DNA from: Flavobacterium cupreum
GTDB taxonomy: Bacteria; Bacteroidota; Bacteroidia; Flavobacteriales; Flavobacteriaceae
Reading direction: 5' to 3'
Assembly (NCBI RefSeq): GCF_003996965.1
Contig: NZ_QWDM01000009.1
Location: 62,001 to 126,000, forward strand
Length of the DNA: 64,000 nt
Shown: positions 1 to 9,647 of the stretch, in pieces
Position numbering within the stretch: position 1 is the first letter of the stretch
Layout of the letters: every line of letters starts with the position of its first letter
Translations under genes and position numbers: made by a program
Notes under the pieces: generated by a model
Told to the model about the DNA's origin: nothing
Seen by the model: the letters and a program-made list of their open reading frames with translations, nothing else
The model's database searches: none

Positions 1-1
1 A

Positions 2-3000
2 GCCGTTTCTGTTACGCTTCCGCTTATTGGCGTAAAAGTATATACCAATGGTAATTTTTACCTTGACTTTGGCTTTCCTGCCAGCATTACCGATTTCTCG
101 CGTTCGTTCTCTGTACAGGTATTCCCTTTTCTGGGGTTTGGCGGATTCTATTTCGGCTACCTCAGCGGCGCAACTTCAAGTAATGTACCGACTACAACCT
201 GCGGCGTTTTTAACCCCGTTATTGAATTTGGTTTAGGGCTTTCGTTAGGGGTTGGAAAAACCGTTGATGAAGGGATCTTAAAAGCAGGGCTTTCTTTAAC
301 CGCAGTGGGTATTTTTCAGGGTGTACTGGGCTTTTTCAGTGCCAATACCTCTTTAGATACCCATGATGAAACGTATTATAAAATTACAGGGACTTTTGGT
401 CTGACCGGGCATATTTATGGTGAAATTAATTTTGCCATTATATCGGCGAGACTCGACATTATGGCTTATGCCTATATCACCATGGTTATTGAAAGTTACA
501 AACCGATCCCGATTACCTTCGAAGCCGGTGTTTCCGTCAAACTGACTGTTAAAATTAATCTGGGATTATTCTCCATTAAAGTATCCTTACACTTTAGTGC
601 CACCGTTAGTGCCTCGTTTATCATCGGCAGTGACACATCGGCACTGGCACCATGGAATTATTGTCCTGTAAAAGGATTAGGAGCTGCGGCACCATTCGAA
701 CTGGCCGACAGAAATGCCAGACTGCTGAAACTGGCAGCAGCGCCAATATACCTGAAATGGCAGCCGATTCAGCCCGCTGTAAAAGTGCCTCTTGACCTGT
801 TGTTTTTCCCTCAACTTACGGTATCCGGAGAAACAGGAGCTGCCGGGCCGCAATATGCGTCGATGCTGTATATTAACACAGACGCAGACGACAATAGTCT
901 TTCTGCCCTGACCGAAGGCGTACTCTACTGGGCTATTAATGCCCTTATTGGAAATACAAATGAAAATACAGGTCTGGACTGGCTGAAAGCACAAACTATA
1001 ACGGCAGATCAGATTGATACCCTTCTTTGTTATTTTAATACAAGACCCAACCATGTTGCGCCATTCAATTATATAAATGCGGCACACGATGATATACAGA
1101 CTTTTTTCAGCACCTATTTCGAGCTGAACATCCGCGCTGTTGATGCCACCCAAAGCGGGACGATGGATGCAGCCGTTTTCCCCGTCGTACCTGAGCTGAT
1201 CCTGAATACCGATCTGAACGGCACTGCCGGTACAGCGGTGAACTTTGCTACGCAAAACATGACCGGTACCCAAAATTATATCAGCGATATAACGGTGCTC
1301 CTTGCTTCTTCGGGTGTGGATTACCAGTCTGGTATTACGGCAGAATATTATGATTCTTCCGATTGCAGCAATGTATCGGATCCTACTTATGAAGAACAGC
1401 ATAATCTGTCCTTCCCGACCTTTATGTTTACGGATTTTATCGCTTTGCTTGCCAAACAGGCCTTGCAGGCAGCGTCTGATTACCTGAACCAACAGGAAAC
1501 ATTTTCAGCAAAAGTTAGTGATGTGGTAACCACTGCCGTAGCAGACAGTGTGCAGGGAATTGGAGGTATGGCATCCCGTTTTATGCTTCACGGTCTGAGA
1601 TTGCCTCAGCCGCCTGATGCTTCCAAAGGAATAACGCAGCCGTTATATGTACTGACAGGTCAGCAGATTGCTATTCCTTCCACCTTAAAAGCAGGTGACA
1701 AATATTCGGTACTCCTGCAAAATCCAAATGTGTCCTGGATTAATATGATTTCAGGTACTGATAACACCCTCACCATAACTATTGATGATAGCGAGATTCA
1801 GCACATACATGATGTGGCAGCGATTACGTTGTCGCCAACCCTTTCGTACGGGCCAAGTGCGCTGATCAACTATAATGATACCCCACAGACATTTTCATTA
1901 GGAGCTCCCGCACTTTGGCAGTATCCCGGCGATTATTACAACGGTATCACAAATAAACCTGTGTTGTGGAAATTACCTTCCAACTTAACAACCATTTTTG
2001 CAGAAAGCGGAAACTGGCTTTTTGATGTCAAAACTTTAACCACGACCAGTGCCGGAACCAGCAAGGCCAACGTAACAAATTACACCTGGGGAACAGTTGT
2101 TAATTTCTCTTTGCAGAAGATAACAGCCGTAGACGGACAGGTTACACCATTGTCCAATAATATGTACAATCTGGTCGGTGCCGATGATGCGGGAACTGTT
2201 TATTTGCAGGAACTGCTGACGTACCTGAATACCAATAATGATAGTGACGGAAGCAAAACCATTCAGCAGATTCAGGTATTGTACCAGCCAGATCCGACAC
2301 AAAATTCCGAAGGAGGCTACATTTCAGATGCGAATGGTGCTCTTAAAACGGCCATCGTACAGGCCAATCTTTCAACAGAAACTAATCCTGCAGAAGGAAT
2401 GTTGTTGCGAAATCCTGTTCTTGAAGTTCCTGAAAGAAATTACAATACACTTAATAATGCCGGAGACTTTATTAAACTCTTATGGGAATGCAGTATTGTC
2501 CGTAGTGGTGGTTTTTACTTCTACTATAACAACAGCGAAAATAAAGGATTGCCCGATACGCTCTTCGCAGGTAACGGAATGGCCAATATGACATTGGTGA
2601 TTACCTATGATGATTTAATCTTAAGCCCGTTTGTAAACAGTGTCGTCATAGGAGATGCTATTGATACCTCCAATACTTCTGTTTATGTACAGTCACCGGA
2701 TACGGCACCAATCGCACAACAGTATACCACCCGTGTTGCCACTTTATTGCCGGGAACAGTCGGTTATGAAGTTTCGCGCAAAAATCCGGGGGAATATGTG
2801 CCCACACAACCGGTACCGACCATCGAAGAAGATGAAATCTATTTGGAAACGCAATTCAACCTGATCGGACTGACTGTCCCTTCCCTGCCTGACTATATAA
2901 ATCCGACACCTGCCGGACCCGTAGATTCGATGGATGATGAAGCTATTGCCAATACCAAAAGCGGAAACCCTTCAGCTAATGACGATACGGAAGACTGGAA

Positions 3001-6000
3001 TTACAGTGCTGTTGTACCTTACTACAAATATGTACAGTCAGCCGAAACAGATCCTGAATATCCAAATCCGTATGCGGGTATCGGAACGACGGTGCAAATG
3101 GTACTTAACTGGCAGGATATGTTTGGAAATGTACCGCCTAATGGTACGACTCCGTTACATGCAGCCATGCAGTTATTATATGCAGATGCCATTATTGCAA
3201 TCAGTCAATGGCCATCCGTATCGGTATCCTATTTGTTTAGCCCGGTTAACGGCAAACCAAACCTTAGTCTGAATTTTAATTTCAATACAGTCCGTTATAT
3301 AGGAAACGGAGCAGAAAATAATGCACAGATTGATATGATTACGTATATGAATATCTATTATCAGCTTGATAACATTGATATGGTAATTCATTATACTACA
3401 ACAGTTGAAGATCAGGCAAATGCTCAAGGCGTACTTACGGCAACCGATCATAACATCGCCAACAGTGATTTGCTGACTCATTTTATCAATCCAATAATTG
3501 CTTATTTAAAAGCAATCATCGCCGGTCAGCAGCCTGCTGCGGTGCAAACGTATACCATCAATACCGATGTAACCACGGCTAATATCACCACCTTACCTGA
3601 AATTTCACTGATTTCTACCAGTCTGACGATGCAGCGTATTGCGAATTTAGATCCTAATTTTGCCAATGTTCCAGGAGTAGCACTGTCCAATACCGTCATT
3701 CAGCCTTTATCAGATAACGGCGTAAACGGTATGCTGGCCCTTTCTTATTTTGCGCAGCAATTTGAAGCTGCTTTTATCAACCAGCCGAATACAGGTATCG
3801 TACTAAAAGCCGCTACCGGAGCCAATTTAACAAAAGGAAACAGTGACACTACAGCAAATGCACCGCTCTGGATGGTACGTTTTGACAGTACGGGCGCTAA
3901 CGGCCTTAAATTTGATTTTAATAAGGAACAGGTGTATTACTTTGCCCCTATTCCACTCGCGACGAGTTTACAGTCTTTCTCTGCTAAAATAGCCACTTAC
4001 CAGCAAGGCCAGCCTTATCCGGCAGACAATGGTGTTACCAAAAATTACAGCAGTATTGATATGGACAGCTGGGGCTTGCAGTTTTTACAGGCCGTGGATA
4101 AATTCCTGAGTCCTACATATGCCGTCCCTGCCTTTCTACTGACTGCCAATGCTGTATTTGAGGGGGATCCTGATTACCTGCAGCGTATATTGGATGCTAA
4201 ACAAAAACTGGCAGAAGCTATTGAAGGGACTATTGATTTTATTATAGAACCCGGCGGTGGAAAAGAACCGTCAAATATTGGCAATGCACAGGAAAAATGG
4301 AAACAGCAGATCCTTATACAACTTGCCAACGCCTACCGTTATGTAGCCTCTGTTCAGACTACTGCGAGTATCAGTTCATCTTATAAAGGTACTGCCTATG
4401 CCTATTCAAACAATGTACCGCCGCAATATCCTTATGTTCCTTCCCTTTACGGAAAAATGCTGGGCCTTGATCCTTCGATGGCCGGATCGGATACTATTCC
4501 GAAATCAACCGAGTATTCCTTGTCAACAGCAAAAGTCCCGACCGCCGATGGCAGCTCATGGCTAACGTATATGTTTGAAGCCAAAGATGCCGCAGAAAGC
4601 CGCAGTTTTTCTTTTGGGGATATGGAATATAGCGTAAGCCATCTGGAATTTGATATTACACAAATCCCCGATCTGGCCGATTATCTTGCTTCTTCGTGGC
4701 TGACGTTTATTATTCCGCTTGATGGCGATGTTGACCAGAAAGAAAGCCCGCTTGCCGGGATGAGTGATGTAGGCGAAACAACAATTCCGGTGCCATTGCG
4801 CGCCTACCCGACGCCACCGTCAATATCGGCACAGAACTTTGATTATCCGGTCAATGAAACAAACCAGGGAAAACCGATCACCGTACAGCAAGCCCGTTTA
4901 TGGGAGTATTATTACACGTACCAAAATCCTTCGGCAGCACAGGATACTATTGTAACGGAAATTCAATTTAACGTTACCGATGAAAACCAAAGTTTTTATG
5001 CAAGTGCAAATACTCCTAATGTAAACCTGTATCAGGCACTGGCACAATTTATTGATTCGTATCCTTTAATTAATGCTGATTTTGATAATTGCCTTGCCCT
5101 TCTTACGCCTGCCACTTTAAATGCTGATTCTGCATTGGCTGTCAACGCACGTTATGCTATGCTCGCCTTTATTGATATTATAGATCAGGTCGCGGAGCAA
5201 TGGTCCATTACCAATCAGGTGAACCCACGAAAACCGGTTTTACAGGCTAAAACAGGCGCTACTGCTCCCGCGCCGCCTTATACGCTTGCGTACACCATTA
5301 CAGAAAGTGCACAGGAAGCAACAGAATACTTAGTGGTAAGCATTGTTTCTAATAACGAACAATCTGCTGATGTTGCTATCAATGTTGCCATTGCGGGGTA
5401 CACAAGTGAAGGAGTTGAAGGCGAAGAAAATGAATATCTGTATTACACTCTGGACAACGATGGAAATCGTATTTACCTCTTATACGAGGACAGAAATAAC
5501 GATCCGTCAAGAACCGTTCTGCTGAACGGACTTGATATTCTAAGTGCACAAAACGCCTGGAGCAGTGTTGCCGTGATCAGAAACGAAGAATTGTTACAGA
5601 ATGAAGATGGAACATGGCAGACCACCAATCCGTTGTTTATCTACCAGACGCCTCAGGTGATGTTCTACAACAAACTGATTCCGTTATTAAATGCCAATAG
5701 TGCTATAGCGATCAACACCATCGGAACAACTGCCTATCCGGTAGCGCCAACCCGTACGCTTAATGTACAGCTGCTGGCATTGTTTGATTCCTTAACAGAA
5801 AACATAAATGAGGCTATTACGGAGTTTACCATAAAAATGCAATGTGATTACAGTTATGTCATTCCGGAAACAACTTTCCCCATAGACGTGCCGGTATTGC
5901 TGGTCACTCCTACTGAACTGACCATAGCTGACCACGGAAAAAGCATTGCCGATCTCATTACTAACGGAATAAACAGCTGGATCGAAAACAATAATCCGCA

Positions 6001-6112
6001 AACTAATGCCGGAACATTCACTTTTATGTTAACCGCTTATTCCGTAACAGACAGTTATGTGCCGATACTGCAAATTCCGTTTACATTGCCGCTAACGGCT
6101 ATAACACCATAA
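2..6112 (+). CDS. Giant beta-rich protein of unknown function, 5'-truncated by the window edge
   Basis: The reading frame is open from base 2 to a TAA at 6110-6112 (2036 residues visible). It has no start codon in the window that must be used, so the gene begins upstream; the GTG at 305 is probably internal because the frame continues through it with similar composition. I recognise no family. The first 250 visible residues alternate hydrophobic and small residues with many Gly (for example FPFLGFGGFYFGY), suggesting beta structure. The rest is rich in Thr, Asn, Ala, Gln and Tyr with few Cys, as in large extracellular or structural proteins. No catalytic motif, Walker motif or membrane helix is evident. 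The secretion route cannot be judged because the N-terminus is missing. A strong hairpin follows the stop codon. A surface, toxin-like or fibre-like role would be guesswork. Confidence 0.85.
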   Translation, partial: AVSVTLPLIGVKVYTNGNFYLDFGFPASITDFSRSFSVQVFPFLGFGGFYFGYLSGATSSNVPTTTCGVFNPVIEFGLGLSLGVGKTVDEGILKAGLSLTAVGIFQGVLGFFSANTSLDTHDETYYKITGTFGLTGHIYGEINFAIISARLDIMAYAYITMVIESYKPIPITFEAGVSVKLTVKINLGLFSIKVSLHFSATVSASFIIGSDTSALAPWNYCPVKGLGAAAPFELADRNARLLKLAAAPIYLKWQPIQPAVKVPLDLLFFPQLTVSGETGAAGPQYASMLYINTDADDNSLSALTEGVLYWAINALIGNTNENTGLDWLKAQTITADQIDTLLCYFNTRPNHVAPFNYINAAHDDIQTFFSTYFELNIRAVDATQSGTMDAAVFPVVPELILNTDLNGTAGTAVNFATQNMTGTQNYISDITVLLASSGVDYQSGITAEYYDSSDCSNVSDPTYEEQHNLSFPTFMFTDFIALLAKQALQAASDYLNQQETFSAKVSDVVTTAVADSVQGIGGMASRFMLHGLRLPQPPDASKGITQPLYVLTGQQIAIPSTLKAGDKYSVLLQNPNVSWINMISGTDNTLTITIDDSEIQHIHDVAAITLSPTLSYGPSALINYNDTPQTFSLGAPALWQYPGDYYNGITNKPVLWKLPSNLTTIFAESGNWLFDVKTLTTTSAGTSKANVTNYTWGTVVNFSLQKITAVDGQVTPLSNNMYNLVGADDAGTVYLQELLTYLNTNNDSDGSKTIQQIQVLYQPDPTQNSEGGYISDANGALKTAIVQANLSTETNPAEGMLLRNPVLEVPERNYNTLNNAGDFIKLLWECSIVRSGGFYFYYNNSENKGLPDTLFAGNGMANMTLVITYDDLILSPFVNSVVIGDAIDTSNTSVYVQSPDTAPIAQQYTTRVATLLPGTVGYEVSRKNPGEYVPTQPVPTIEEDEIYLETQFNLIGLTVPSLPDYINPTPAGPVDSMDDEAIANTKSGNPSANDDTEDWNYSAVVPYYKYVQSAETDPEYPNPYAGIGTTVQMVLNWQDMFGNVPPNGTTPLHAAMQLLYADAIIAISQWPSVSVSYLFSPVNGKPNLSLNFNFNTVRYIGNGAENNAQIDMITYMNIYYQLDNIDMVIHYTTTVEDQANAQGVLTATDHNIANSDLLTHFINPIIAYLKAIIAGQQPAAVQTYTINTDVTTANITTLPEISLISTSLTMQRIANLDPNFANVPGVALSNTVIQPLSDNGVNGMLALSYFAQQFEAAFINQPNTGIVLKAATGANLTKGNSDTTANAPLWMVRFDSTGANGLKFDFNKEQVYYFAPIPLATSLQSFSAKIATYQQGQPYPADNGVTKNYSSIDMDSWGLQFLQAVDKFLSPTYAVPAFLLTANAVFEGDPDYLQRILDAKQKLAEAIEGTIDFIIEPGGGKEPSNIGNAQEKWKQQILIQLANAYRYVASVQTTASISSSYKGTAYAYSNNVPPQYPYVPSLYGKMLGLDPSMAGSDTIPKSTEYSLSTAKVPTADGSSWLTYMFEAKDAAESRSFSFGDMEYSVSHLEFDITQIPDLADYLASSWLTFIIPLDGDVDQKESPLAGMSDVGETTIPVPLRAYPTPPSISAQNFDYPVNETNQGKPITVQQARLWEYYYTYQNPSAAQDTIVTEIQFNVTDENQSFYASANTPNVNLYQALAQFIDSYPLINADFDNCLALLTPATLNADSALAVNARYAMLAFIDIIDQVAEQWSITNQVNPRKPVLQAKTGATAPAPPYTLAYTITESAQEATEYLVVSIVSNNEQSADVAINVAIAGYTSEGVEGEENEYLYYTLDNDGNRIYLLYEDRNNDPSRTVLLNGLDILSAQNAWSSVAVIRNEELLQNEDGTWQTTNPLFIYQTPQVMFYNKLIPLLNANSAIAINTIGTTAYPVAPTRTLNVQLLALFDSLTENINEAITEFTIKMQCDYSYVIPETTFPIDVPVLLVTPTELTIADHGKSIADLITNGINSWIENNNPQTNAGTFTFMLTAYSVTDSYVPILQIPFTLPLTAITP

Positions 6113-6139
6113 TAAACGTTTTTTTTTTTACTTTTAATT

Positions 6140-6192
6140 AAAGCAGAAATAAAAAAGAATCCCGGGTCTATATCCGGGATTCCTGCTTTTAT
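6140..6192 (+). terminator. Rho-independent-type terminator after the giant gene
   Basis: A perfect 9-bp stem (GAATCCCGG at 6157-6165 with CCGGGATTC at 6174-6182) is enclosed by a second pairing (AAGCAG with CTGCTT) and followed by a T-rich tract. It starts about 30 bases after the stop codon. Confidence 0.75.
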
Positions 6193-6359
6193 AATAAATT
6201 CAAATCATTGGTAAATTACCGAATATGAGTAACCATACCCTCTTAAAGTTATGACACACTGCATGTTAATTTGATAACAAATCCTACTTTTCCTGTAAGT
6301 CGAAATCTGTAGTCATGCTCTAATTTTAGCATATTAAAAAAACTAAAAAATATAAAGTC

Positions 6360-6587
6360 ATGGAAAATGTAAACAATTACACCAGCGAAGAACTTCAAAA
6401 ATGCCCATATCATGCACAACTGGCAAGTCAGGCAGACGATAACAACCCTAGTGAACAGGCCAACACCGGCGACTGGGAAGACGAACGTCATGAAGACGGA
6501 ACAGATCCGAATCGTCATGAAGAAGAAGAAGGAAACAACAATTCGGGCGGCGCCGGAAGTACCGGAAGCGCAGCAACTAACAGTTAG
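6360..6587 (+). CDS. Small acidic hydrophilic protein, unknown function
   Basis: A 75-residue protein with no hydrophobic segment or signal peptide. The middle is rich in Asp, Glu and Asn (DWEDERHEDG, HEEEEGNNN) and the tail is Gly/Ser/Ala rich (GGAGSTGSAATNS), so it is probably disordered. The ATG follows an A-rich stretch, typical of Bacteroidetes starts. It lies 28 bases before a second acidic gene and was probably transcribed with it. I recognise no family. It may be real because three acidic small genes lie together here, but composition alone cannot give a role. Confidence 0.6.
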   Translation: MENVNNYTSEELQKCPYHAQLASQADDNNPSEQANTGDWEDERHEDGTDPNRHEEEEGNNNSGGAGSTGSAATNS

Positions 6588-6615
6588 GATTTTTAACTAC
6601 TTAAATATAAATACT

Positions 6616-7002
6616 ATGATTACAGATAACAACAGAGATTATGATTCAAACGAACCTAATTTCAATGAGAACAACCCAAGCTATGTAGACCAGTACCAAC
6701 AAGAGCAGCTTGGCGACGAAGAGACACAACAAGAGCAATTTTTAGATTCCAATGGCGATGCAGCCAGTGGTGATTATCTCGATAATGAATTCTCCAATGC
6801 ACTAGAAAGAGACGATCAGGAAGATACCGAAGAGGATTTCGATGATAGTGAACTGGAAGAAGACGATTTAGAAGAAGATGATTTAGAAGAAGATGATCTG
6901 GAAGAAGATGATCTGGACGATGATCTTGTAGAAGACTATGATGAAAACGACCGTGAACCGGAACCGGAAACCTTTACGGATGACAGTCTGAAAATAGACT
7001 AA
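6616..7002 (+). CDS. Acidic repeat protein, unknown function
   Basis: A 128-residue protein counted from the ATG at 6616. The longer frame from 6412 is rejected because it overlaps the preceding acidic gene and its first 68 residues are basic and unlike the rest. The N-terminus is Asn/Gln rich. Residues about 80-104 are four consecutive LEEDD-type pentapeptides and a partial one, followed by EDYDENDREPEPETF. It is strongly acidic, has no membrane segment, and is probably disordered. Its YDEND tail resembles that of the 94-residue protein at 7786-8070, suggesting a local paralogous family. Function unknown; cation binding or stress protection are only possibilities. Confidence 0.65.
   Translation: MITDNNRDYDSNEPNFNENNPSYVDQYQQEQLGDEETQQEQFLDSNGDAASGDYLDNEFSNALERDDQEDTEEDFDDSELEEDDLEEDDLEEDDLEEDDLDDDLVEDYDENDREPEPETFTDDSLKID
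6853..6924 (+). repeat. 15-bp in-frame tandem repeat coding LEEDD
   Basis: Four 15-bp units (6853-6867, 6868-6882, 6883-6897, 6898-6912) differ only at synonymous positions (CTG/TTA, GAC/GAT). A 12-base partial unit follows. Copy number may vary by slippage without breaking the frame. Confidence 0.9.
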
Positions 7003-7039
7003 GCACTTTCAAAGCACTAGTATAATTGAATTATATAAA

Positions 7040-7073
7040 GAAAACCTCTGTAGTAACTATTACCGGGGTTTTC
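7040..7073 (+). terminator. Probable terminator after the acidic gene pair
   Basis: A 9-bp stem with one G-T pair (GAAAACCTC at 7040-7048 with GGGGTTTTC at 7065-7073) is followed by ATTTTTA, 38 bases after the stop of the 128-residue acidic gene. Confidence 0.55.
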
Positions 7074-7122
7074 ATTTTTATGACTTGGAAAATTTGTTTG
7101 CGAAGCAATTAATGAGCAGGAT

Positions 7123-7635
7123 ATGGAAGAACTATTTTTTAAAGACTGGAAAAGCATCGGGCATGTTGTCCTTGCTACCGTCATTGCATTTATCACGTTA
7201 TTTTTTTTCGTCAGGATTTCAGGCAAACGTACCCTGGCCAAACTTAATGCCTTTGATTTTGTAGTAACAGTCGCTTTGGGATCGACATTGTCGTATATGA
7301 TGCTGGCCATTGTACCTCTCATAGAGGGTGCTATTGTGCTGTTCCTGATTATTATATTACAATACATTTTTGCGAAAACAGCACGTTCGTCCCGGAAAAT
7401 GGAAAAACTTATTAATGCAATGCCGAGCCTGATTTTCTATGATGGAAACTTCATAGAAAAAGCCATGGCCAAAGAAGCCATAACAAAAGGGGAAGTATTT
7501 TCAACAATTAGAAATTCGGGCATCGATCAGATTGAAGACGTTAAAGCTGTTGTCATGGAACTGAACGGACAAATCACAGTAGTGCGGAAATCAGAAGGAA
7601 ACGGAATTAGTTCTTTAGATGATATTAAACCTTAG
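7123..7635 (+). CDS. DUF421 / YetF-like membrane protein
   Basis: A 170-residue protein. Two or three hydrophobic segments occupy roughly residues 12-30, 45-62 and 62-82. The motif RISGKRTLAKLNAFDFVVT (about residues 31-49) is characteristic of the DUF421/YetF family. The soluble C-terminal part (about 85-170) carries the family's typical FYDGNFIEKAMAKEAIT segment. YetF-like proteins are inner-membrane proteins with a cytoplasmic alpha/beta domain and a poorly defined role, in some bacteria linked to stress or spores. Length fits the short Bacteroidetes members. It stands alone between two acidic-protein genes, separated from the first pair by a probable terminator. Confidence 0.85.
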   Translation: MEELFFKDWKSIGHVVLATVIAFITLFFFVRISGKRTLAKLNAFDFVVTVALGSTLSYMMLAIVPLIEGAIVLFLIIILQYIFAKTARSSRKMEKLINAMPSLIFYDGNFIEKAMAKEAITKGEVFSTIRNSGIDQIEDVKAVVMELNGQITVVRKSEGNGISSLDDIKP

Positions 7636-7785
7636 GCAATCCATTTTTATACGCGATTGTGATGAAAATTAAACAATCATTTGCAAAAATTATATAAATG
7701 CACCCCTTGTATAAACTGTACCTTTAAAAGTGCCTAATACAAAGGTCAGGCAACTGGAAAAGCAATTAATTTAATACTGATATAT

Positions 7786-8070
7786 ATGAAATCCCAAAAT
7801 TACTTATACACATTTGATGAATCTGCAGGTGATCTTACCTCTTACGAAGAACAGTTGCTCCTGCATTATGATGATTACCTGGAAGGCGGTGCTGCATCTT
7901 CATTAGCAGCCAGTAATCATTACAACTTAGAGCTTGGAGAACTGGAAGAGGACCTTGAAGATGATTTCGAATCGGAGTATGATGAAAATGACTGGGAAGA
8001 AGAGGAATCCGATGAGGAGAGGAAAGAAGAAAGTGACGAGGAGCCCGGAACTTTTATAATGATGAGCTAA
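7786..8070 (+). CDS. Small acidic protein, related in composition to 6616-7002
   Basis: A 94-residue protein. The first half is mixed (YEEQLLLHYDDYLEGGAASS); the second half is extremely acidic (GELEEDLEDDF, WEEEESDEE). It shares the YDEND motif and a following Glu-rich then PGTF/PETF tail with the 128-residue acidic protein upstream. No signal peptide or membrane helix is present. A clear terminator follows 20 bases after the stop, which supports a real transcription unit. Function unknown. Confidence 0.65.
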   Translation: MKSQNYLYTFDESAGDLTSYEEQLLLHYDDYLEGGAASSLAASNHYNLELGELEEDLEDDFESEYDENDWEEEESDEERKEESDEEPGTFIMMS

Positions 8071-8090
8071 AATTGAAATAAAAACAGAAG

Positions 8091-8132
8091 TAAACCTGAC
8101 AGCTTTTAAAAAGTTATCAGGTTTATTTTTTT
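8091..8132 (+). terminator. Rho-independent terminator
   Basis: The arms TAAACCTGA (8091-8099) and TCAGGTTTA (8117-8125) are perfectly complementary and followed by a run of T. The inner loop can pair further. It sits between a plus gene and a convergent minus gene. Confidence 0.8.
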
Positions 8133-8146
8133 TATACCAATTAGGT

Positions 8147-9631
8147 TTACGCTAACGTAAACCATGTCTTTACTTCATCAGCTATGGTTTCTTTGATTTT
8201 ATGGTTTTCAAATTCATTGGTGGCCGGATTATATTGATACTCTTTCTGCCATTCTTTATAATGTAGAACCACCTGCTCAATTGCATCACAGACAAATGAC
8301 AGTTCCTCATTCCTCATGATCGGATGCAGTGACAAACGCACCCAGCCCGGCTTATTGGTTTGGTTTCGTTCCAGCAGCTCGTTGGTAATTTCTGCCGATT
8401 TTTTCTCGTTGATATTAAAAAGATAATGCGCATACGTACTGGCGCAGGACCAGCCGCCACGAACCTGGATGCCGAACCGGTCATTTAAAAGCCGTACGAT
8501 TAAGTTATAGTGAATATCTTCAATGACAAAAGAAACACATCCAATTCGTTCCGTTTGCAGATCCCCCAAGACAGAAAGCCCTTTTATTTTCTGAAGTCTT
8601 GAAAAGCAATGATCCAGCAGTTCTTTTTCCCTTTTTTTGATGTTTTCCACGCCCATTTTTTCCTTTAATTCCAATGCCAGGGCAGCCCGGATCACCTGAA
8701 GAAACCCCGGAGTTCCACCGTCTTCCCGTACTTCTATGACATCGCTGTAACAATATTTGCCCAAAGGGTTCGTCCACTTGACATTTCCTCCTCCGGGATT
8801 ATCGGGAAAATCAGATTTGTATAAGTTCTCATTAAAAACCAAAATACCACAAGTTCCGGGTCCGCCTAGAAATTTATGCGGCGAAAAGAAAATAGCGTCC
8901 AGCTGTTGTTCGGGATCTTTGGGATGCATATCGATTTTTACATAGGGTGCCGAAGCAGCAAAATCAACAAAACAAAGTCCGCCGTGCTGGTGCATGATTT
9001 TAGCCAATTCATGATACGGCGTAATAATTCCCGTCACATTCGAACAAGCCGTAAACGAACCTATCTTTAAGCTTCTGCCCGCGTATTTTTTAATTGCTGC
9101 GGAAAGAATTTCGGGATCAACCAGATTATTTTCACCAGGAGGTAAAATTACAACTTCAGCATTGCTTTCATACCAGGGAACCTGATTGGAATGATGCTCC
9201 ATATGTGTGATGAAAACAACAGGTTTGTCTTCTTCATCGCTGGTTCTCAACCCCATTATTCTTTGCAGTTTTGATAAGGCTGCTGTCATTCCGGTTCCTG
9301 TGGTCACCAGAACATCAGCTTCATTGGCATTAACCGACTTTTTAATAATTTCCCTCGCGTACTGGTAGGCATACGTCGAAGCTTTTCCGGTCTGGCTGGA
9401 AAACGAATGCGTATTGGCAATCATCGGACCAATTTTAGTAAGCATAATGTCCTCAATCGGAGCGTATAATCTTCCGCTGGCCACCCAATCTGCATACAGC
9501 AGGTTTTGTTTTCCATAAACGGATTTAAAACAATGGTGTACTCCTATTGTATTTGCTCTAAACTGAGAGAAATAACACTCTAATTCAATTGGTTTTTCTG
9601 TTGGCTCAATAACATTCATTTCCTTTATCAT
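8147..9631 (-). CDS. Class V aminotransferase / cysteine desulfurase-like PLP enzyme
   Basis: A 494-residue fold-type I PLP enzyme of the NifS/Csd superfamily. The PLP lysine is in SPHKFLGGPGTCG (about residue 252). THMEHHSN (about 140-147) and the FVDFAASAPY segment (about 220) match the His and Asp that contact PLP. A cysteine in RGGWSCAS (about 396) sits where the desulfurase/selenocysteine lyase group has its catalytic Cys, so sulfur or selenium transfer is possible. At 494 residues it is longer than typical SufS (about 410) and has extra residues at both ends. It starts 16 bases after the stop of the thioredoxin-like gene and probably shares its riboswitch-controlled transcript. The exact substrate is unknown. 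Confidence 0.85.
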   Translation of the reverse strand: MIKEMNVIEPTEKPIELECYFSQFRANTIGVHHCFKSVYGKQNLLYADWVASGRLYAPIEDIMLTKIGPMIANTHSFSSQTGKASTYAYQYAREIIKKSVNANEADVLVTTGTGMTAALSKLQRIMGLRTSDEEDKPVVFITHMEHHSNQVPWYESNAEVVILPPGENNLVDPEILSAAIKKYAGRSLKIGSFTACSNVTGIITPYHELAKIMHQHGGLCFVDFAASAPYVKIDMHPKDPEQQLDAIFFSPHKFLGGPGTCGILVFNENLYKSDFPDNPGGGNVKWTNPLGKYCYSDVIEVREDGGTPGFLQVIRAALALELKEKMGVENIKKREKELLDHCFSRLQKIKGLSVLGDLQTERIGCVSFVIEDIHYNLIVRLLNDRFGIQVRGGWSCASTYAHYLFNINEKKSAEITNELLERNQTNKPGWVRLSLHPIMRNEELSFVCDAIEQVVLHYKEWQKEYQYNPATNEFENHKIKETIADEVKTWFTLA

Positions 9632-9647
9632 TTAAATTAAGTAAATT

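Noticed and set aside
677..1492. 271-residue minus-strand ORF
   Set aside because: Fully inside the giant gene on the opposite strand, with a Cys/Arg/Ile-rich composition of an antisense shadow.
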